Made by a program: the position numbers and the translations under genes
Shown: positions 22,774-30,726 of the stretch, piece after piece
Position numbering within the stretch: the first letter of the stretch is position 1
Layout: each line of letters starts with the position of its first letter
NCBI RefSeq assembly: GCF_900167165.1
Contig: NZ_FUXM01000022.1
Location: forward strand, 1 to 37,777
Direction: 5' to 3'
DNA length: 37,777 nt
From: Carboxydocella sporoproducens DSM 16521
Lineage (GTDB): Bacteria > Bacillota > GCA-003054495 > Carboxydocellales > Carboxydocellaceae
Notes under the pieces: generated by a model
Seen by the model: only the letters and a program-made list of their open reading frames with translations
What the model was told of the DNA's origin: nothing
Databases searched by the model: none

Positions 22774-23358
22774 TTAGCGAAAAACTGCATTGAGAGGAAT
22801 TTTGGCCTGTTCAAAACTGGATACCCGGCTTAAAAGTCCTTGATAGGTTTCCAGTTGCCAATCTTGCCCGGGTGTTATTTCAATAACCAGCAAATAATCA
22901 AGATAGGGCCAGATGGCGGTTAAATCCGGCCCCGGCTGGCACAAAACTCCAATTATCCTCATCCCCTGCCCTCTGGCCACCGCCACCAGATTCAAAACCC
23001 GCTGCCTCTCTTCCTGCCAGTCCGTATAAGCCGCCTTCATGCTGTGAACATTGTAATCAATAACAACGATCAGGGTTTTATAACCGGTTAAATCCCTGTA
23101 TTCCGCTTTATATCGAAAGGTATGGTCAATATTCAAGACAGATGTAAGGCGGTTGATTATTACTCCGCCTGGCCCCTGTCCCAGGCCGGTTACCAGTACC
23201 GGTTCCCTGGCAATGGGCACCGGTAAATGGGGAATTTCTGTTGCTTCAGGCGCAGATATTCCTTTTTCCGACCAGAAAAACAAGCCAGCCAGGACATAAA
23301 AGCAAAGTAAAAAGAAAACTACCATCCACTTTTTCCAGTAAGTAACCTTTGCTGACAT
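22774..23358 (-). CDS. Membrane-anchored protein of unknown function (DUF6305-like)
   Basis: A 194-residue protein with one N-terminal signal anchor (about 12-28) and an extracytoplasmic domain. Segments EPVLVTGLGQGPGGVIINRL and KTLIVVIDYNVHSMKAAYTDWQEE (in part) recall the DUF6305 family of small exported proteins, which have an alternating beta-alpha fold and are often encoded beside two-component systems. AAGAGG stands about 8 nt before ATG 23358. First gene of a three-gene operon with the kinase and regulator; the DnaA-box cluster lies immediately upstream. Proposed role: extracellular sensor or ligand-binding partner of the kinase (inference). Confidence 0.65.
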   Translation of the reverse strand: MSAKVTYWKKWMVVFFLLCFYVLAGLFFWSEKGISAPEATEIPHLPVPIAREPVLVTGLGQGPGGVIINRLTSVLNIDHTFRYKAEYRDLTGYKTLIVVIDYNVHSMKAAYTDWQEERQRVLNLVAVARGQGMRIIGVLCQPGPDLTAIWPYLDYLLVIEITPGQDWQLETYQGLLSRVSSFEQAKIPLNAVFR

Positions 23359-23433
23359 CTTAAAACCTCTTTCGACATTTTTAATGACATTATTATTCTT
23401 CTTTCGCTATCGACTGGTCTCTTCCTGCCCGGT

Positions 23434-23508
23434 TGTGAATAAAAACCTGTGGATAATGTGGATAAGTCAGTGGATAACTGTTATTTCAAACCTTTTTTCT
23501 GTGGAAAA
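23434..23508. promoter_or_regulatory. Cluster of five DnaA boxes in tandem
   Basis: Read on the minus strand: TTATTCACA (23434-23442), TTATCCACA (23448-23456), TTATCCACA (23457-23465), TTATCCACT (23469-23477), TTTTCCACA (23500-23508). Four fit TTWTNCACA exactly and the fifth has one mismatch; all point the same way within 75 bp. The cluster lies between the terminator of the zinc-ribbon gene and the sensor operon. No dnaA/dnaN neighbours, so this is not an ordinary oriC locus in this window. DnaA titration or DnaA-controlled transcription is more likely. Confidence 0.75.
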
Positions 23509-23549
23509 CTTTTAGGACAACTTTTTCGCTACAAAAATTCTGTCGAAAG

Positions 23550-23576
23550 AAAAAACCCGGAGCTAAAACTCCGGGT
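23550..23576 (-). terminator. Terminator of the zinc-ribbon protein gene
   Basis: Minus-strand stem ACCCGGAG / CTCCGGGT (23569-23576 and 23555-23562, loop 6 nt) followed by TTTTTC. Strong intrinsic terminator about 47 nt after the stop at 23623. Confidence 0.92.
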
Positions 23577-23622
23577 CGTTCTTCCCTTGTTATCCCGTTT
23601 ATTGTAACAGCACAGGCGCTAC

Positions 23623-23907
23623 TTACAGAGCAGCCCGCTTGGCAGAGTAGCAGTCACGGCAATAGACAGGACGATCTTCTCTGGGCATGAAGGGAACTTG
23701 AGTTTCGGCACCGCACTCAGCGCAAACAGCAGCATAGGTTTCCCGCTGAGGTCTTTCGGTCCGGTTGTTTTTGCGAGCGTTCCGGCAGGAACGGCAGCGC
23801 TGGGGTTCGTTTTCGAAACCCTTTTCGGCATAGAATTGTTGTTCACCAGCGGTGAAAACGAATTCCTGCCCACAGTCTTTACACACGAGAGTCTTGTCTT
23901 GGTACAT
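23623..23907 (-). CDS. Zinc-ribbon protein with four CxxC knuckles
   Basis: A 94-residue soluble protein with four CxxC pairs: CKDC at 9-12, CRSC at about 38-41, CAEC near 62 and CRDC near 83. This predicts two zinc ribbons, the first being the 'probable zinc-ribbon' domain (DKTLVCKDCGQEFVFTAGEQ) common in small clostridial proteins. An Arg-rich linker (ARKNNRTERPQR) between the ribbons suggests nucleic-acid contact. It has its own consensus promoter and terminator, so it is a single-gene unit. Biological role not known. Confidence 0.85.
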   Translation of the reverse strand: MYQDKTLVCKDCGQEFVFTAGEQQFYAEKGFENEPQRCRSCRNARKNNRTERPQRETYAAVCAECGAETQVPFMPREDRPVYCRDCYSAKRAAL

Positions 23908-23988
23908 GTAGAAATCCCTCTTTCCTGAATAGGTATTATTCCCTTCGCCCAGGTAATATGGCTATTACTCAAGCAAAGGTATAGTCTT

Positions 23989-24017
23989 ATTATAGCTGGT
24001 AATTGATGAAAGTGCAA
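23989..24017 (-). promoter_or_regulatory. SigA-type promoter of the zinc-ribbon gene
   Basis: Minus strand: TTGCAC (24012-24017), 17-nt spacer, TATAAT (23989-23994). The leader to the ATG at 23907 is about 75 nt. Located just after the end of the fliT-like gene. Confidence 0.85.
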
Positions 24018-24030
24018 GAGGAAAGAGGAA

Positions 24031-24381
24031 TTATTTTTTGCGGTCAAAGAAAATGGCATCGGGAATGAAATTATTATCCGCTTCATAAGTCCAGACAGCT
24101 TTTCGGGCCTGTTGCTGAAATTTTATCTGACTGGCCAGTTCCTCTTTTGTCTTTAAAGCCAGCTCCAGCATCGCCTGATCTTTCTCTCTGATTGTGGTCA
24201 TGAGATCGCTGTAAGCAGAAATATTATTTTCTTGGACATTTCCTAGCCATTGCAATAAATCTCCGCGCTCCGTCAATAAGCCTTCCAGTTTATCTATTTC
24301 TTTATTCAACAATAGAGTGATGATCTCTTCTGTTAAATCGAGGAGACGGATCAGCACCCGTTCTATCTCATTTTGCCACAT
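24031..24381 (-). CDS. fliT: FliT-like flagellar chaperone
   Basis: A 116-residue all-helical acidic protein. Its position immediately after fliS (14-nt overlap) and its pattern of helices (IERVLIRLLDLTEEIITLLL, KLEGLLTERGDLL, MLELALKTKEELASQI) fit the FliT family of cap-protein chaperones. It ends with a polar tail. Sequence similarity in this family is weak, so the call rests mainly on context. Confidence 0.65.
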   Translation of the reverse strand: MWQNEIERVLIRLLDLTEEIITLLLNKEIDKLEGLLTERGDLLQWLGNVQENNISAYSDLMTTIREKDQAMLELALKTKEELASQIKFQQQARKAVWTYEADNNFIPDAIFFDRKK

Positions 24382-24784
24382 TCAGGCCACCTCGGACCAT
24401 GCTGTTATTGTTGTTTTTTGCAATCAGGGCAGCCTGGGCAAAAGCCTCTTTCAGTTCTTTGAAAAAACCAATAACCTCATTAATGATAGTTGCATCTTTT
24501 TTAATATTGGCTTCAATTAAACGACGATTCATATAATCGTAAAGAGCTGCTAAATTTTCCGCAATGGGATAACTCCTGTCCAGGGTTGCCAGTAGTTCCA
24601 GGACTATATTTTGGGCCTTTACCAGGTTGGTATGAGCTTCACTGATATCCTTCTGCTCTATTGCCTGAACAGCTTTTTGACAGAACCTGATCCCACCATC
24701 CAGAAGCATTAAAAGGAGTTTTTCCGGGGTTGCCGTGTTTATTTGGTTATCAAGATATTGTTGATACGGATTGGTTACTGTCAT
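24368..24784 (-). CDS. fliS: Flagellar export chaperone FliS
   Basis: A 138-residue four-helix chaperone that binds the C-terminus of flagellin and prevents premature polymerisation. The N-terminus NPYQQYLDNQINTATPEKLLLMLLDGGI (in part) and the central LDRSYPIAENLAALYDYMNRRLIEAN are diagnostic. It lies 18 nt downstream of fliD and overlaps the fliT-like gene. Confidence 0.95.
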   Translation of the reverse strand: MTVTNPYQQYLDNQINTATPEKLLLMLLDGGIRFCQKAVQAIEQKDISEAHTNLVKAQNIVLELLATLDRSYPIAENLAALYDYMNRRLIEANIKKDATIINEVIGFFKELKEAFAQAALIAKNNNNSMVRGGLNVAK

Positions 24785-24802
24785 TACTTAATCCCCCGCT
24801 TT

Positions 24803-26296
24803 CTATTTTCCGCCACCAAACTGGGAAGCTAACCAGCTGCTTTGTGCGTTCATCATGTTAATAGCCCGCTCTAAAGCTGCAAATTGTCGATAGTAGCGGT
24901 CTTCTTTTTCTTTTAAACGATCTTCTGCTGCGCTAATTCTGTTATTAATTTCTTTAAGTTCTTTTCCAAGGGTGCTATTATCAACCAAACTATATGTGTA
25001 AATTGACCCCGCTTTAGCTGAAAATTTGTTAATTTGGTTGCTGATCTCATCATATAAACGTATGGCTATCCCTTTTTCCGCTATTACTGTACTATCCTTA
25101 CGGAAAATGTTCATCACATCATCAGGGTTGGTATTCAGTTTTTCTCTTAATTTCGACTCGTTCAAATAAAGTTTGCCATTTTCCTGATATAAGCCAGTAG
25201 TAATACCAATCTGGGATAACTGGTTGAAACTACTGGGTAGGCCCTGGATAATACTGCTTAACACACTCCTCATCCCACCCAGCGCAGAACTTATTAAACT
25301 ATCTCCTTTCAGCAAGCCGCTTCGGGCTTTTTCTTCCCATTTTTGTTGCATAGTTTCGGAGAGCTGTTGCCGCTGTTCGTCAGTCAAAGGCAGGTAATCC
25401 TTATAACGCTCTTCCGAAAACTTTTTGTTAAAAAGCTCAATAGTTTCATTGTATTTGTCAACAAAACTTTTTATTTTGGCTACTACCGAATCCACATCAG
25501 CATTAACACTAATATTAACCGGTGTAGCAGATTCGCTTTTTAAATCTAAGGTTATACCAGCGATTGTAACCTGATTGCTGCCAAAGGTTAAATTGGTTGC
25601 ATCATTAAAATCAATTATCGCATTTTTCCCTATGACTTTCGTTGTATCATTATTTGCAGCATCAAGGGATACATTGAGTTTTAAAGTATTGGTTAAAAAA
25701 TTGGCACCGTCACTGCCTGCTACTGTACCGGAAAAATCGATTTGTGCTGTCGCTCCAATAGCAGTAGTTACCAAATAAAGTCTGTCTGTTGTAGTGTCAT
25801 AAGAAGCATTAACCCCTGCTCCCGCAGCATTAATTTTGCTCACAACTTGATTAATATTATCACCGGCATTAATTGTAATATCTTTACCATTTAATCGAAA
25901 AGTTAAATTAACCGCTGTCAGACTCTGACTGGGATTAGCCGCAACCCCCATTGCCGCTGTTGATGATTTGCTTGCTCCCTGGGCCAAACTATGCACAGTC
26001 ACTTTATAATTACCTACAACTGCTGCTGAACTGGCATAGGCTTGAACGACCTTTTCATCTGCAGATGTAGCTTTTTTGGCCCGAAAAGTCCCTTCCAGTT
26101 TCAGGTTAAAAACTTCATTACGTAATGCAGCCAGTGCCGAATTCAAACTGCGATAATCTTCTTTTTTCCATTCGATAATCTGTTTCTGCTGTTTTAATTT
26201 ATCGACTGGTATTCGTTCTGCTTTCATTAAATCTTTGATGATTTGATCTGTATCCAGGCCTGTAGCCAGACCTCCAATCCGCAAGTTACCACTCAT
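24803..26296 (-). CDS. fliD: Flagellar hook-associated protein 2 / filament cap FliD
   Basis: A 497-residue filament cap. The N-terminal signature IGGLATGLDTDQIIKDLMKAER is followed by FliD_N and a variable central region (about 100-290) with Thr/Asn/Ala-rich strands. The FliD_C part contains NETIELFNKKF and ends in DRLKEKEDRYYRQFAALERA and an MNAQSSWLASQF tail. The longer frame starts at GTG 26305; ATG 26296 is preferred for spacing to GGGTGA and for the usual N-terminus. It promotes flagellin assembly at the filament tip and lies 20 nt after flaG. Confidence 0.95.
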   Translation of the reverse strand: MSGNLRIGGLATGLDTDQIIKDLMKAERIPVDKLKQQKQIIEWKKEDYRSLNSALAALRNEVFNLKLEGTFRAKKATSADEKVVQAYASSAAVVGNYKVTVHSLAQGASKSSTAAMGVAANPSQSLTAVNLTFRLNGKDITINAGDNINQVVSKINAAGAGVNASYDTTTDRLYLVTTAIGATAQIDFSGTVAGSDGANFLTNTLKLNVSLDAANNDTTKVIGKNAIIDFNDATNLTFGSNQVTIAGITLDLKSESATPVNISVNADVDSVVAKIKSFVDKYNETIELFNKKFSEERYKDYLPLTDEQRQQLSETMQQKWEEKARSGLLKGDSLISSALGGMRSVLSSIIQGLPSSFNQLSQIGITTGLYQENGKLYLNESKLREKLNTNPDDVMNIFRKDSTVIAEKGIAIRLYDEISNQINKFSAKAGSIYTYSLVDNSTLGKELKEINNRISAAEDRLKEKEDRYYRQFAALERAINMMNAQSSWLASQFGGGK

Positions 26297-26316
26297 GGTA
26301 TTCACCCACTTTCAAA

Positions 26317-26661
26317 TCAGGCCTTTTTGTCTACAATAATTCCGGCTAGCTCCCAGAGTTTTGCGATGATGTCCAGTAATTTTTTGGGTGGAATCTCCCG
26401 GATAACTTCTTTTGTTTTATCATCAATCACCGAAATGACCACTTGATTAGTCGGTTTGTGTACTTCATATTCAAAATGTCTTTCTGATCCTTCCAAAACT
26501 TTATTTGCCTTTTCTATAACCAGTTGCAACATTTGCTCCTGGTTTTCAATCTTCATATCAGTCTGCTGTTGACTTTCTTCCGGCAACTTCGCTTCTTTAT
26601 TAATCCTGGCTGGCTCAATATTATTAACATTATTAACCAGCACCCGATTATCAATCTTCAT
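26317..26661 (-). CDS. flaG: FlaG family flagellar protein
   Basis: A 114-residue FlaG-family protein, thought to limit filament length. The disordered Glu/Gln-rich N-terminal half ends at about 45. The conserved C-terminal domain has FEYEVHKPTNQVVISVIDDKTKEVIREIPP and a short hydrophobic tail (shown in part: NQVVISVIDDKTKEVIREIP). ATG 26661 has GGAGGG 8 nt upstream; the ATG at 26679 lacks a site. It opens the flaG-fliD-fliS-fliT unit. Confidence 0.92.
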   Translation of the reverse strand: MKIDNRVLVNNVNNIEPARINKEAKLPEESQQQTDMKIENQEQMLQLVIEKANKVLEGSERHFEYEVHKPTNQVVISVIDDKTKEVIREIPPKKLLDIIAKLWELAGIIVDKKA

Positions 26662-26694
26662 GATAATCCCTCCGCACAATTATCCTTAAATTTA

Positions 26695-26702
26695 TTATCG
26701 TA
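26695..26702 (-). promoter_or_regulatory. Possible SigD (sigma-28) -10 element before flaG
   Basis: Minus strand TACGATAA, identical to the -10 of the flagellin promoter at 36151-36158, lies 33 nt upstream of the flaG start. The matching -35 position (15 nt upstream) reads TTGT rather than TAAA, so this is only half of a convincing promoter. Confidence 0.35.
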
Positions 26703-26753
26703 AACAACCCAAAAAAAACAAATGCCATCTGGCTTAAATAACTCTTATTCTCA

Positions 26754-27869
26754 TTATTTTTTAGCTGTTCTAATGGCTTTTTTTATAACATTGACTACAT
26801 AATCGATTTCAGTTTCAGATAAATTATTATGAAAAGGTAGGGCTACAGTTTTGCTGGCTATTTTTTCACATACAGGAAAATCCCCTTTGCGGTATCCAAA
26901 TGTCTCACAATAAAAAGGTTGTAAATGTATGGGTTCAAAATAAGCCCGGCAGGCAACCCCTTCAGCTTGCAATTCATGCATAAATAACTCCCGGTTAATA
27001 TTTTCCGCTAATGTAATCACATAAACAAACCAGCTTATTTTATTTTCCGGTTTTACTTCAGGTATCTTGATTTCATCCAGCTCTTTTAATCGCATATTAT
27101 ATTCCTGTGCTACTTTTTCCCTCTTGGCCATAATCTCCTCAATCCGGCTCAACTGAGCTAAACCCAGGGCACAGCTCATCTCATCCATTCTGTAATTATA
27201 GCCCAATCGTTCATGTATCAGCCAGCGTCCCTCTTTACCCCGGCCCTGATTGCGCATAGAACGGCAAAGTTCGGCAATATCATCCCTGTCTGTTACGATA
27301 ATCCCACCCTCACCGGTGGTCATCTGTTTGTTGGGATAGAAAGCAAATACCGCTGCTTCCCCAAAGCTTCCTGCTTTTCTGCCTTTATATTCGGCTCCTA
27401 TTGCCTCACAGGCATCCTCAATAATCGTGAGATTGTATTTGGCAGCGATCTCTCGGATTCTATCCATTTCACAACACTGTCCAAAAACATGGACCGGTAA
27501 AATAGCCCTGGTTTTTTCAGTTATGGCAGCTTCAATCTTGTTTGGGTCCAGATTATATGTCTCAGGTTCAATATCCACAAACACAGGGCGAGCGCGCTCA
27601 AATAACAGGCAGTTGGCACTGGCAACAAAACTAAAAGGGGTAGTAATTACCTCATCCCCTTCCTGGATCCCCAATGCTCTAACTGCCAAATGCAAGCCAC
27701 TAGTACCACTGTTAACAGCGATGGCGTGTTTTACGCCTGTATATTCTGCCATCCGGGTTTCAAATTCAATCATCCTGGGCCCTAAAGCTAATTGCCCTGA
27801 GCGTAAAACCTCCACAACCATGTCTATTTCCCTCTCCGTTATATCCGGAGCTGAAAGCGGTATCTTCAT
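26754..27869 (-). CDS. legC: DegT/DnrJ/EryC1 aminotransferase of nonulosonate synthesis (LegC type)
   Basis: A 371-residue PLP-dependent sugar aminotransferase. The N-terminus IPLSAPDITEREID, the pocket NSGTSGLHLA, the DACEAIGAEY Asp that contacts PLP, and the Schiff-base Lys in FAFYPNKQMTTGEGG are all visible. It should convert a UDP-4-keto-6-deoxy-GlcNAc intermediate into the 4-amino sugar. It starts 5 nt after neuD, with its GGAGG inside the end of that gene. LegC and PglE/PseC types are close; LegC is chosen from the neighbouring NeuC- and NeuD-type genes. Confidence 0.9.
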   Translation of the reverse strand: MKIPLSAPDITEREIDMVVEVLRSGQLALGPRMIEFETRMAEYTGVKHAIAVNSGTSGLHLAVRALGIQEGDEVITTPFSFVASANCLLFERARPVFVDIEPETYNLDPNKIEAAITEKTRAILPVHVFGQCCEMDRIREIAAKYNLTIIEDACEAIGAEYKGRKAGSFGEAAVFAFYPNKQMTTGEGGIIVTDRDDIAELCRSMRNQGRGKEGRWLIHERLGYNYRMDEMSCALGLAQLSRIEEIMAKREKVAQEYNMRLKELDEIKIPEVKPENKISWFVYVITLAENINRELFMHELQAEGVACRAYFEPIHLQPFYCETFGYRKGDFPVCEKIASKTVALPFHNNLSETEIDYVVNVIKKAIRTAKK

Positions 27870-27874
27870 CTAGT

Positions 27875-28513
27875 TTACCTCCGTTTCTCAAGCTGTCTGG
27901 CCGGAACCCCCACTACCGTAGATCTGGGCAGAACATCGGAAATCACCACAGCACCAGCTCCTATCACCGCCTCTGCCCCAATTTTTATGTTTTGAATAAC
28001 GGTAGCACCAATACCAACATGGGCACCCCGGCCAACCTGGACTTTACCAGCCAATCTAGCACCGGGCGAAATATGTACATTATCTTCAATTATATTATCA
28101 TGTTCAACTATGGCTCCAGTGTTGATTATTACATTGGAACCAATTTGCACATCGGTGTTAACAATACTGCCAGCTGCAATTACATTATTGACCCCCATTC
28201 TGACAGTAACACTAATCAGGGCTGATGGGTGAATGGCATTGATGAATTTCAGTCCAGCTTTTTTTGCTTGTTCAGCCATTTGCGCCCGCGCCTGATTGTC
28301 TCCGATAGCAATTATACAGTCTGTATAGCCAGCCTCCTTTAATCCCGGCAATTTTTCGATATTACCTATGACAGGTATATTTTTTATTTTTTGCCCGAAC
28401 AATTGCGGATTCTGGTCTACAAAAACAATATCCTCCCACTGGGATTGTGCTAAAACTATATCCAGCACCACCCGCCCATGCCCACCAGCTCCTACAATAA
28501 TCAACTTAGCCAT
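27875..28513 (-). CDS. neuD: NeuD/PglD-type sugar O/N-acyltransferase (LegH role)
   Basis: A 212-residue acetyltransferase with an N-terminal Rossmann-like domain (LIIVGAGGHGRVVLDIV) for the sugar substrate. A left-handed beta-helix of hexapeptide repeats follows (INTGAIVEHDNIIEDNVHIS in part, GRGAHVGIGATVIQNIKIG in part), the acetyl-CoA part. The likely catalytic His is in VEHD. In legionaminic-type clusters it acetylates the 4-amino group made by the aminotransferase. ATG 28513 (after GGTGGGGG) is favoured over the in-frame ATG at 28528, which would overlap the neuC stop. Confidence 0.9.
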   Translation of the reverse strand: MAKLIIVGAGGHGRVVLDIVLAQSQWEDIVFVDQNPQLFGQKIKNIPVIGNIEKLPGLKEAGYTDCIIAIGDNQARAQMAEQAKKAGLKFINAIHPSALISVTVRMGVNNVIAAGSIVNTDVQIGSNVIINTGAIVEHDNIIEDNVHISPGARLAGKVQVGRGAHVGIGATVIQNIKIGAEAVIGAGAVVISDVLPRSTVVGVPARQLEKRR

Positions 28514-28527
28514 TTTAACCCCCACCA

Positions 28528-29658
28528 TTAATAGGCTATCTGTTTATTTAATAAATCCCGATTTATCTCAATCCTGGCCAGTAAATCTGCAACTCTTGGA
28601 CCGGTTTTACCATCTCCATATGGATTATCATAAGTTCGACGCCCATCTTTAAGTGCTTTTATAATAGCAGCATAAATCATTTCCTCATTATAATCGACAT
28701 CAATCACATTCGTTGCTCTCTCTCTACCAGCTTGACGAGATCCAATATTTATAACCGGTAAACCGCAGCTGGGGGCCTCAATAATTCCACTGCTGGAATT
28801 TCCTATCAACACAGCAGCAATCTGCATTAAACCCAGAAAATCGGCAGAAGGGATGCTGGGAAAGGTTTGCAGCCAGGCCCTATTTTGGTATTGCCTAATT
28901 ATTTCCAGCATCCGCAGGTGCCCGGCATCGGAATTGGGATGGATGAGAATAGTTGGCAACTGTAGCCGTTCCAGCGCCCGCATTGTCTGTTCCATTTGCC
29001 AGCCTGCCTCAGTATATTCCCAGTTGACCGGATGCTGTAAAACCAGTAGCAAAGGCCTTTTCTCATCGATCCGATATTTTTGTACGAGAATTTCTCTGGC
29101 GGTATATTGTTTATTGATAATATAATCCAACCCGGCCGCTCCGACGACATAGATATTTTCCGGTTTTTCCCCCATTTTAATCAGTCTTTCTCTGCTGCTT
29201 TCAGTGGCAGGAAAGTGAATATGGGCCAGTTTGGTAATTGCATGACGGACCGACTCATCGATCGTTCCTGAAACTTCTCCACCATGTAAGTGGACAACAG
29301 GAATACCCAGGTGAGAAAAAACAATGGCTGCAGCCAGCATTTCCCCCCTGTCCCCCAGTACCAGTCCCAAATCAGGTTCAAGCTGACCTATTGCTTCTGT
29401 CAACCCCAGAATCGCCCGACCAATAGCCTTTGCCATCTCGTCTGGACCGTCCGTTTCAGAGAGAATGGGTACTTCCGCTGCTATGGCAAAACCATCTTGC
29501 CTGATTTGTTCAATAGTCCGCCCAAAACGGGTGTGCAAATGCATACCTGTTACTATTAACTGCAAACTTAATTCCTGGTGCTGGCTGATAGCTGTCAAAA
29601 TCGGTTTATAAATACCATAATCGGCTCTGGTGCCGGTAATTACAGCAATTTTCCTCAT
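28528..29658 (-). CDS. neuC: Hydrolysing UDP-sugar 2-epimerase, NeuC/LegG type
   Basis: A 376-residue GT-B-fold hydrolysing 2-epimerase. Typical stretches are VITGTRADYGIYKPIL, the catalytic-site HLHGGEVSGTIDESVRHAITKLAH (seen as LHGGEVSGTIDESVRHAI) and IGNSSSGIIEAPSCG, followed by NIGSRQAGRERA. It removes UDP while inverting C2 to release the mannosamine-type sugar (a 2,4-diacetamido derivative in the Leg pathway). GAGGTG stands before ATG 29658. Its presence argues against a pseudaminic acid route, which would use a PseG hydrolase. Confidence 0.93.
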   Translation of the reverse strand: MRKIAVITGTRADYGIYKPILTAISQHQELSLQLIVTGMHLHTRFGRTIEQIRQDGFAIAAEVPILSETDGPDEMAKAIGRAILGLTEAIGQLEPDLGLVLGDRGEMLAAAIVFSHLGIPVVHLHGGEVSGTIDESVRHAITKLAHIHFPATESSRERLIKMGEKPENIYVVGAAGLDYIINKQYTAREILVQKYRIDEKRPLLLVLQHPVNWEYTEAGWQMEQTMRALERLQLPTILIHPNSDAGHLRMLEIIRQYQNRAWLQTFPSIPSADFLGLMQIAAVLIGNSSSGIIEAPSCGLPVINIGSRQAGRERATNVIDVDYNEEMIYAAIIKALKDGRRTYDNPYGDGKTGPRVADLLARIEINRDLLNKQIAY

Positions 29659-29672
29659 AATTCACCTCAAAA

Positions 29673-30707
29673 TCATTCGAGCATATCCCAGGTCAATGGC
29701 TGATCGGGTGCAATATCCACTTTTGCCTTTCTGCCAATGACCTTGCTATATAACCCTGGTTCAATCCCAGTACCCGGTCTCTTAATAGCAATCATATCTT
29801 CTCGAATAGTCACCCCGCTGGGAATAAACTGACTGGAAACGATACTCTTTCGTGCTACAAGTTTATTGGCCGTCTCTATTTCTGTACATTCCTTCCTTTT
29901 GTTGCCCAGTGCTTTTTCTACATTTCTGATTTGCCGTACCATTAAAGTTAATTCCTCGGGATTGAGGGAAGCCTGCTGGTCTGGGCCCGGCAGGTTTTTG
30001 TCCAGAGTAAAATGCTTTTCGATAACGATCGCTCCCAGGGCAACTGCAGCTACTGCTACTTCCGTCCCCAGTGTATGGTCGGAATATCCTACCATCGGCC
30101 CAAACTTTTCTTGTAGTAAGTTGATCGCTCGCAAATTTACTATTTCTACAGGAGTTGGATAAGCAGTTGTGCAATGCAATAAAACAAGAGGGCAGTTGGA
30201 AAGTATTTGAACCGCTTCGGTTATTTCTGATAAATTAGCCATCCCCGTAGATAAAATAACGGGTTTGCCAAGGGAGTTGATTTTATGCAAAAAAGGCTGG
30301 TTATTCAAATCTCCGGAACTGATCTTAAACAACTCCACCCCTAACGAATGTAGAAATAACAAACTCTCTTCATCAAAAGGTGTAGACATGAAACGGATTC
30401 CCTTAGCCTGACAGTAGGCAAACAGCTCATAATGGTCCTGTTCACTTAACTCAAGTTTTTTTAACATAGCAAACTGGGATTCCCCGGTTTCAGTAGATTT
30501 CTTCTGGTAATCTGCTTTTGGCGCATTTCTGGTCACCAGTTTCTCTGCTTTAAAAGTTTGAAATTTGATAGCATCAGCCCCTGCTGCAGCTGCCACATCT
30601 ATCATTTTTTTCGCTAATTGCAGGTCTCCATTGTGATTAACCCCTGCTTCAGCAATGATAAAAACTGGCTGTTCGGGCCCAATTTGCCTATCCTTTAATA
30701 CAATCAT
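29673..30707 (-). CDS. neuB: Nonulosonate (sialic/legionaminic acid) synthase, NeuB/LegI type
   Basis: A 344-residue synthase condensing phosphoenolpyruvate with the six-carbon sugar to give a nine-carbon acid. TIM-barrel motifs: FIIAEAGVNHNGDLQLAKKMI (in part), AIKFQTFKAEKLVT, KISSGDLNNQPF, STGMANLSEI, CTTAYPTP, GYSDHTLG and EKHFTLDKNLPGPDQ. The C-terminal SAF (antifreeze-like) domain from about 285 to 344 closes the partner subunit's active site. The second in-frame ATG (30707) lies 8 nt from AGGAGG; the first, at 30713, is only 2 nt away. The KADYQKKSTETGESQ loop is NeuB/LegI-like, not PseI-like. Confidence 0.94.
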   Translation of the reverse strand: MIVLKDRQIGPEQPVFIIAEAGVNHNGDLQLAKKMIDVAAAAGADAIKFQTFKAEKLVTRNAPKADYQKKSTETGESQFAMLKKLELSEQDHYELFAYCQAKGIRFMSTPFDEESLLFLHSLGVELFKISSGDLNNQPFLHKINSLGKPVILSTGMANLSEITEAVQILSNCPLVLLHCTTAYPTPVEIVNLRAINLLQEKFGPMVGYSDHTLGTEVAVAAVALGAIVIEKHFTLDKNLPGPDQQASLNPEELTLMVRQIRNVEKALGNKRKECTEIETANKLVARKSIVSSQFIPSGVTIREDMIAIKRPGTGIEPGLYSKVIGRKAKVDIAPDQPLTWDMLE

Positions 30708-30726
30708 GCGCATTTCCTCCTGACTC

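Noticed and set aside
23434-23508. DnaA-box cluster as the chromosomal origin oriC
   Set aside because: No dnaA, dnaN, rpmH or similar neighbours, and no obvious AT-rich unwinding element beside it; kept as a DnaA-box cluster only.
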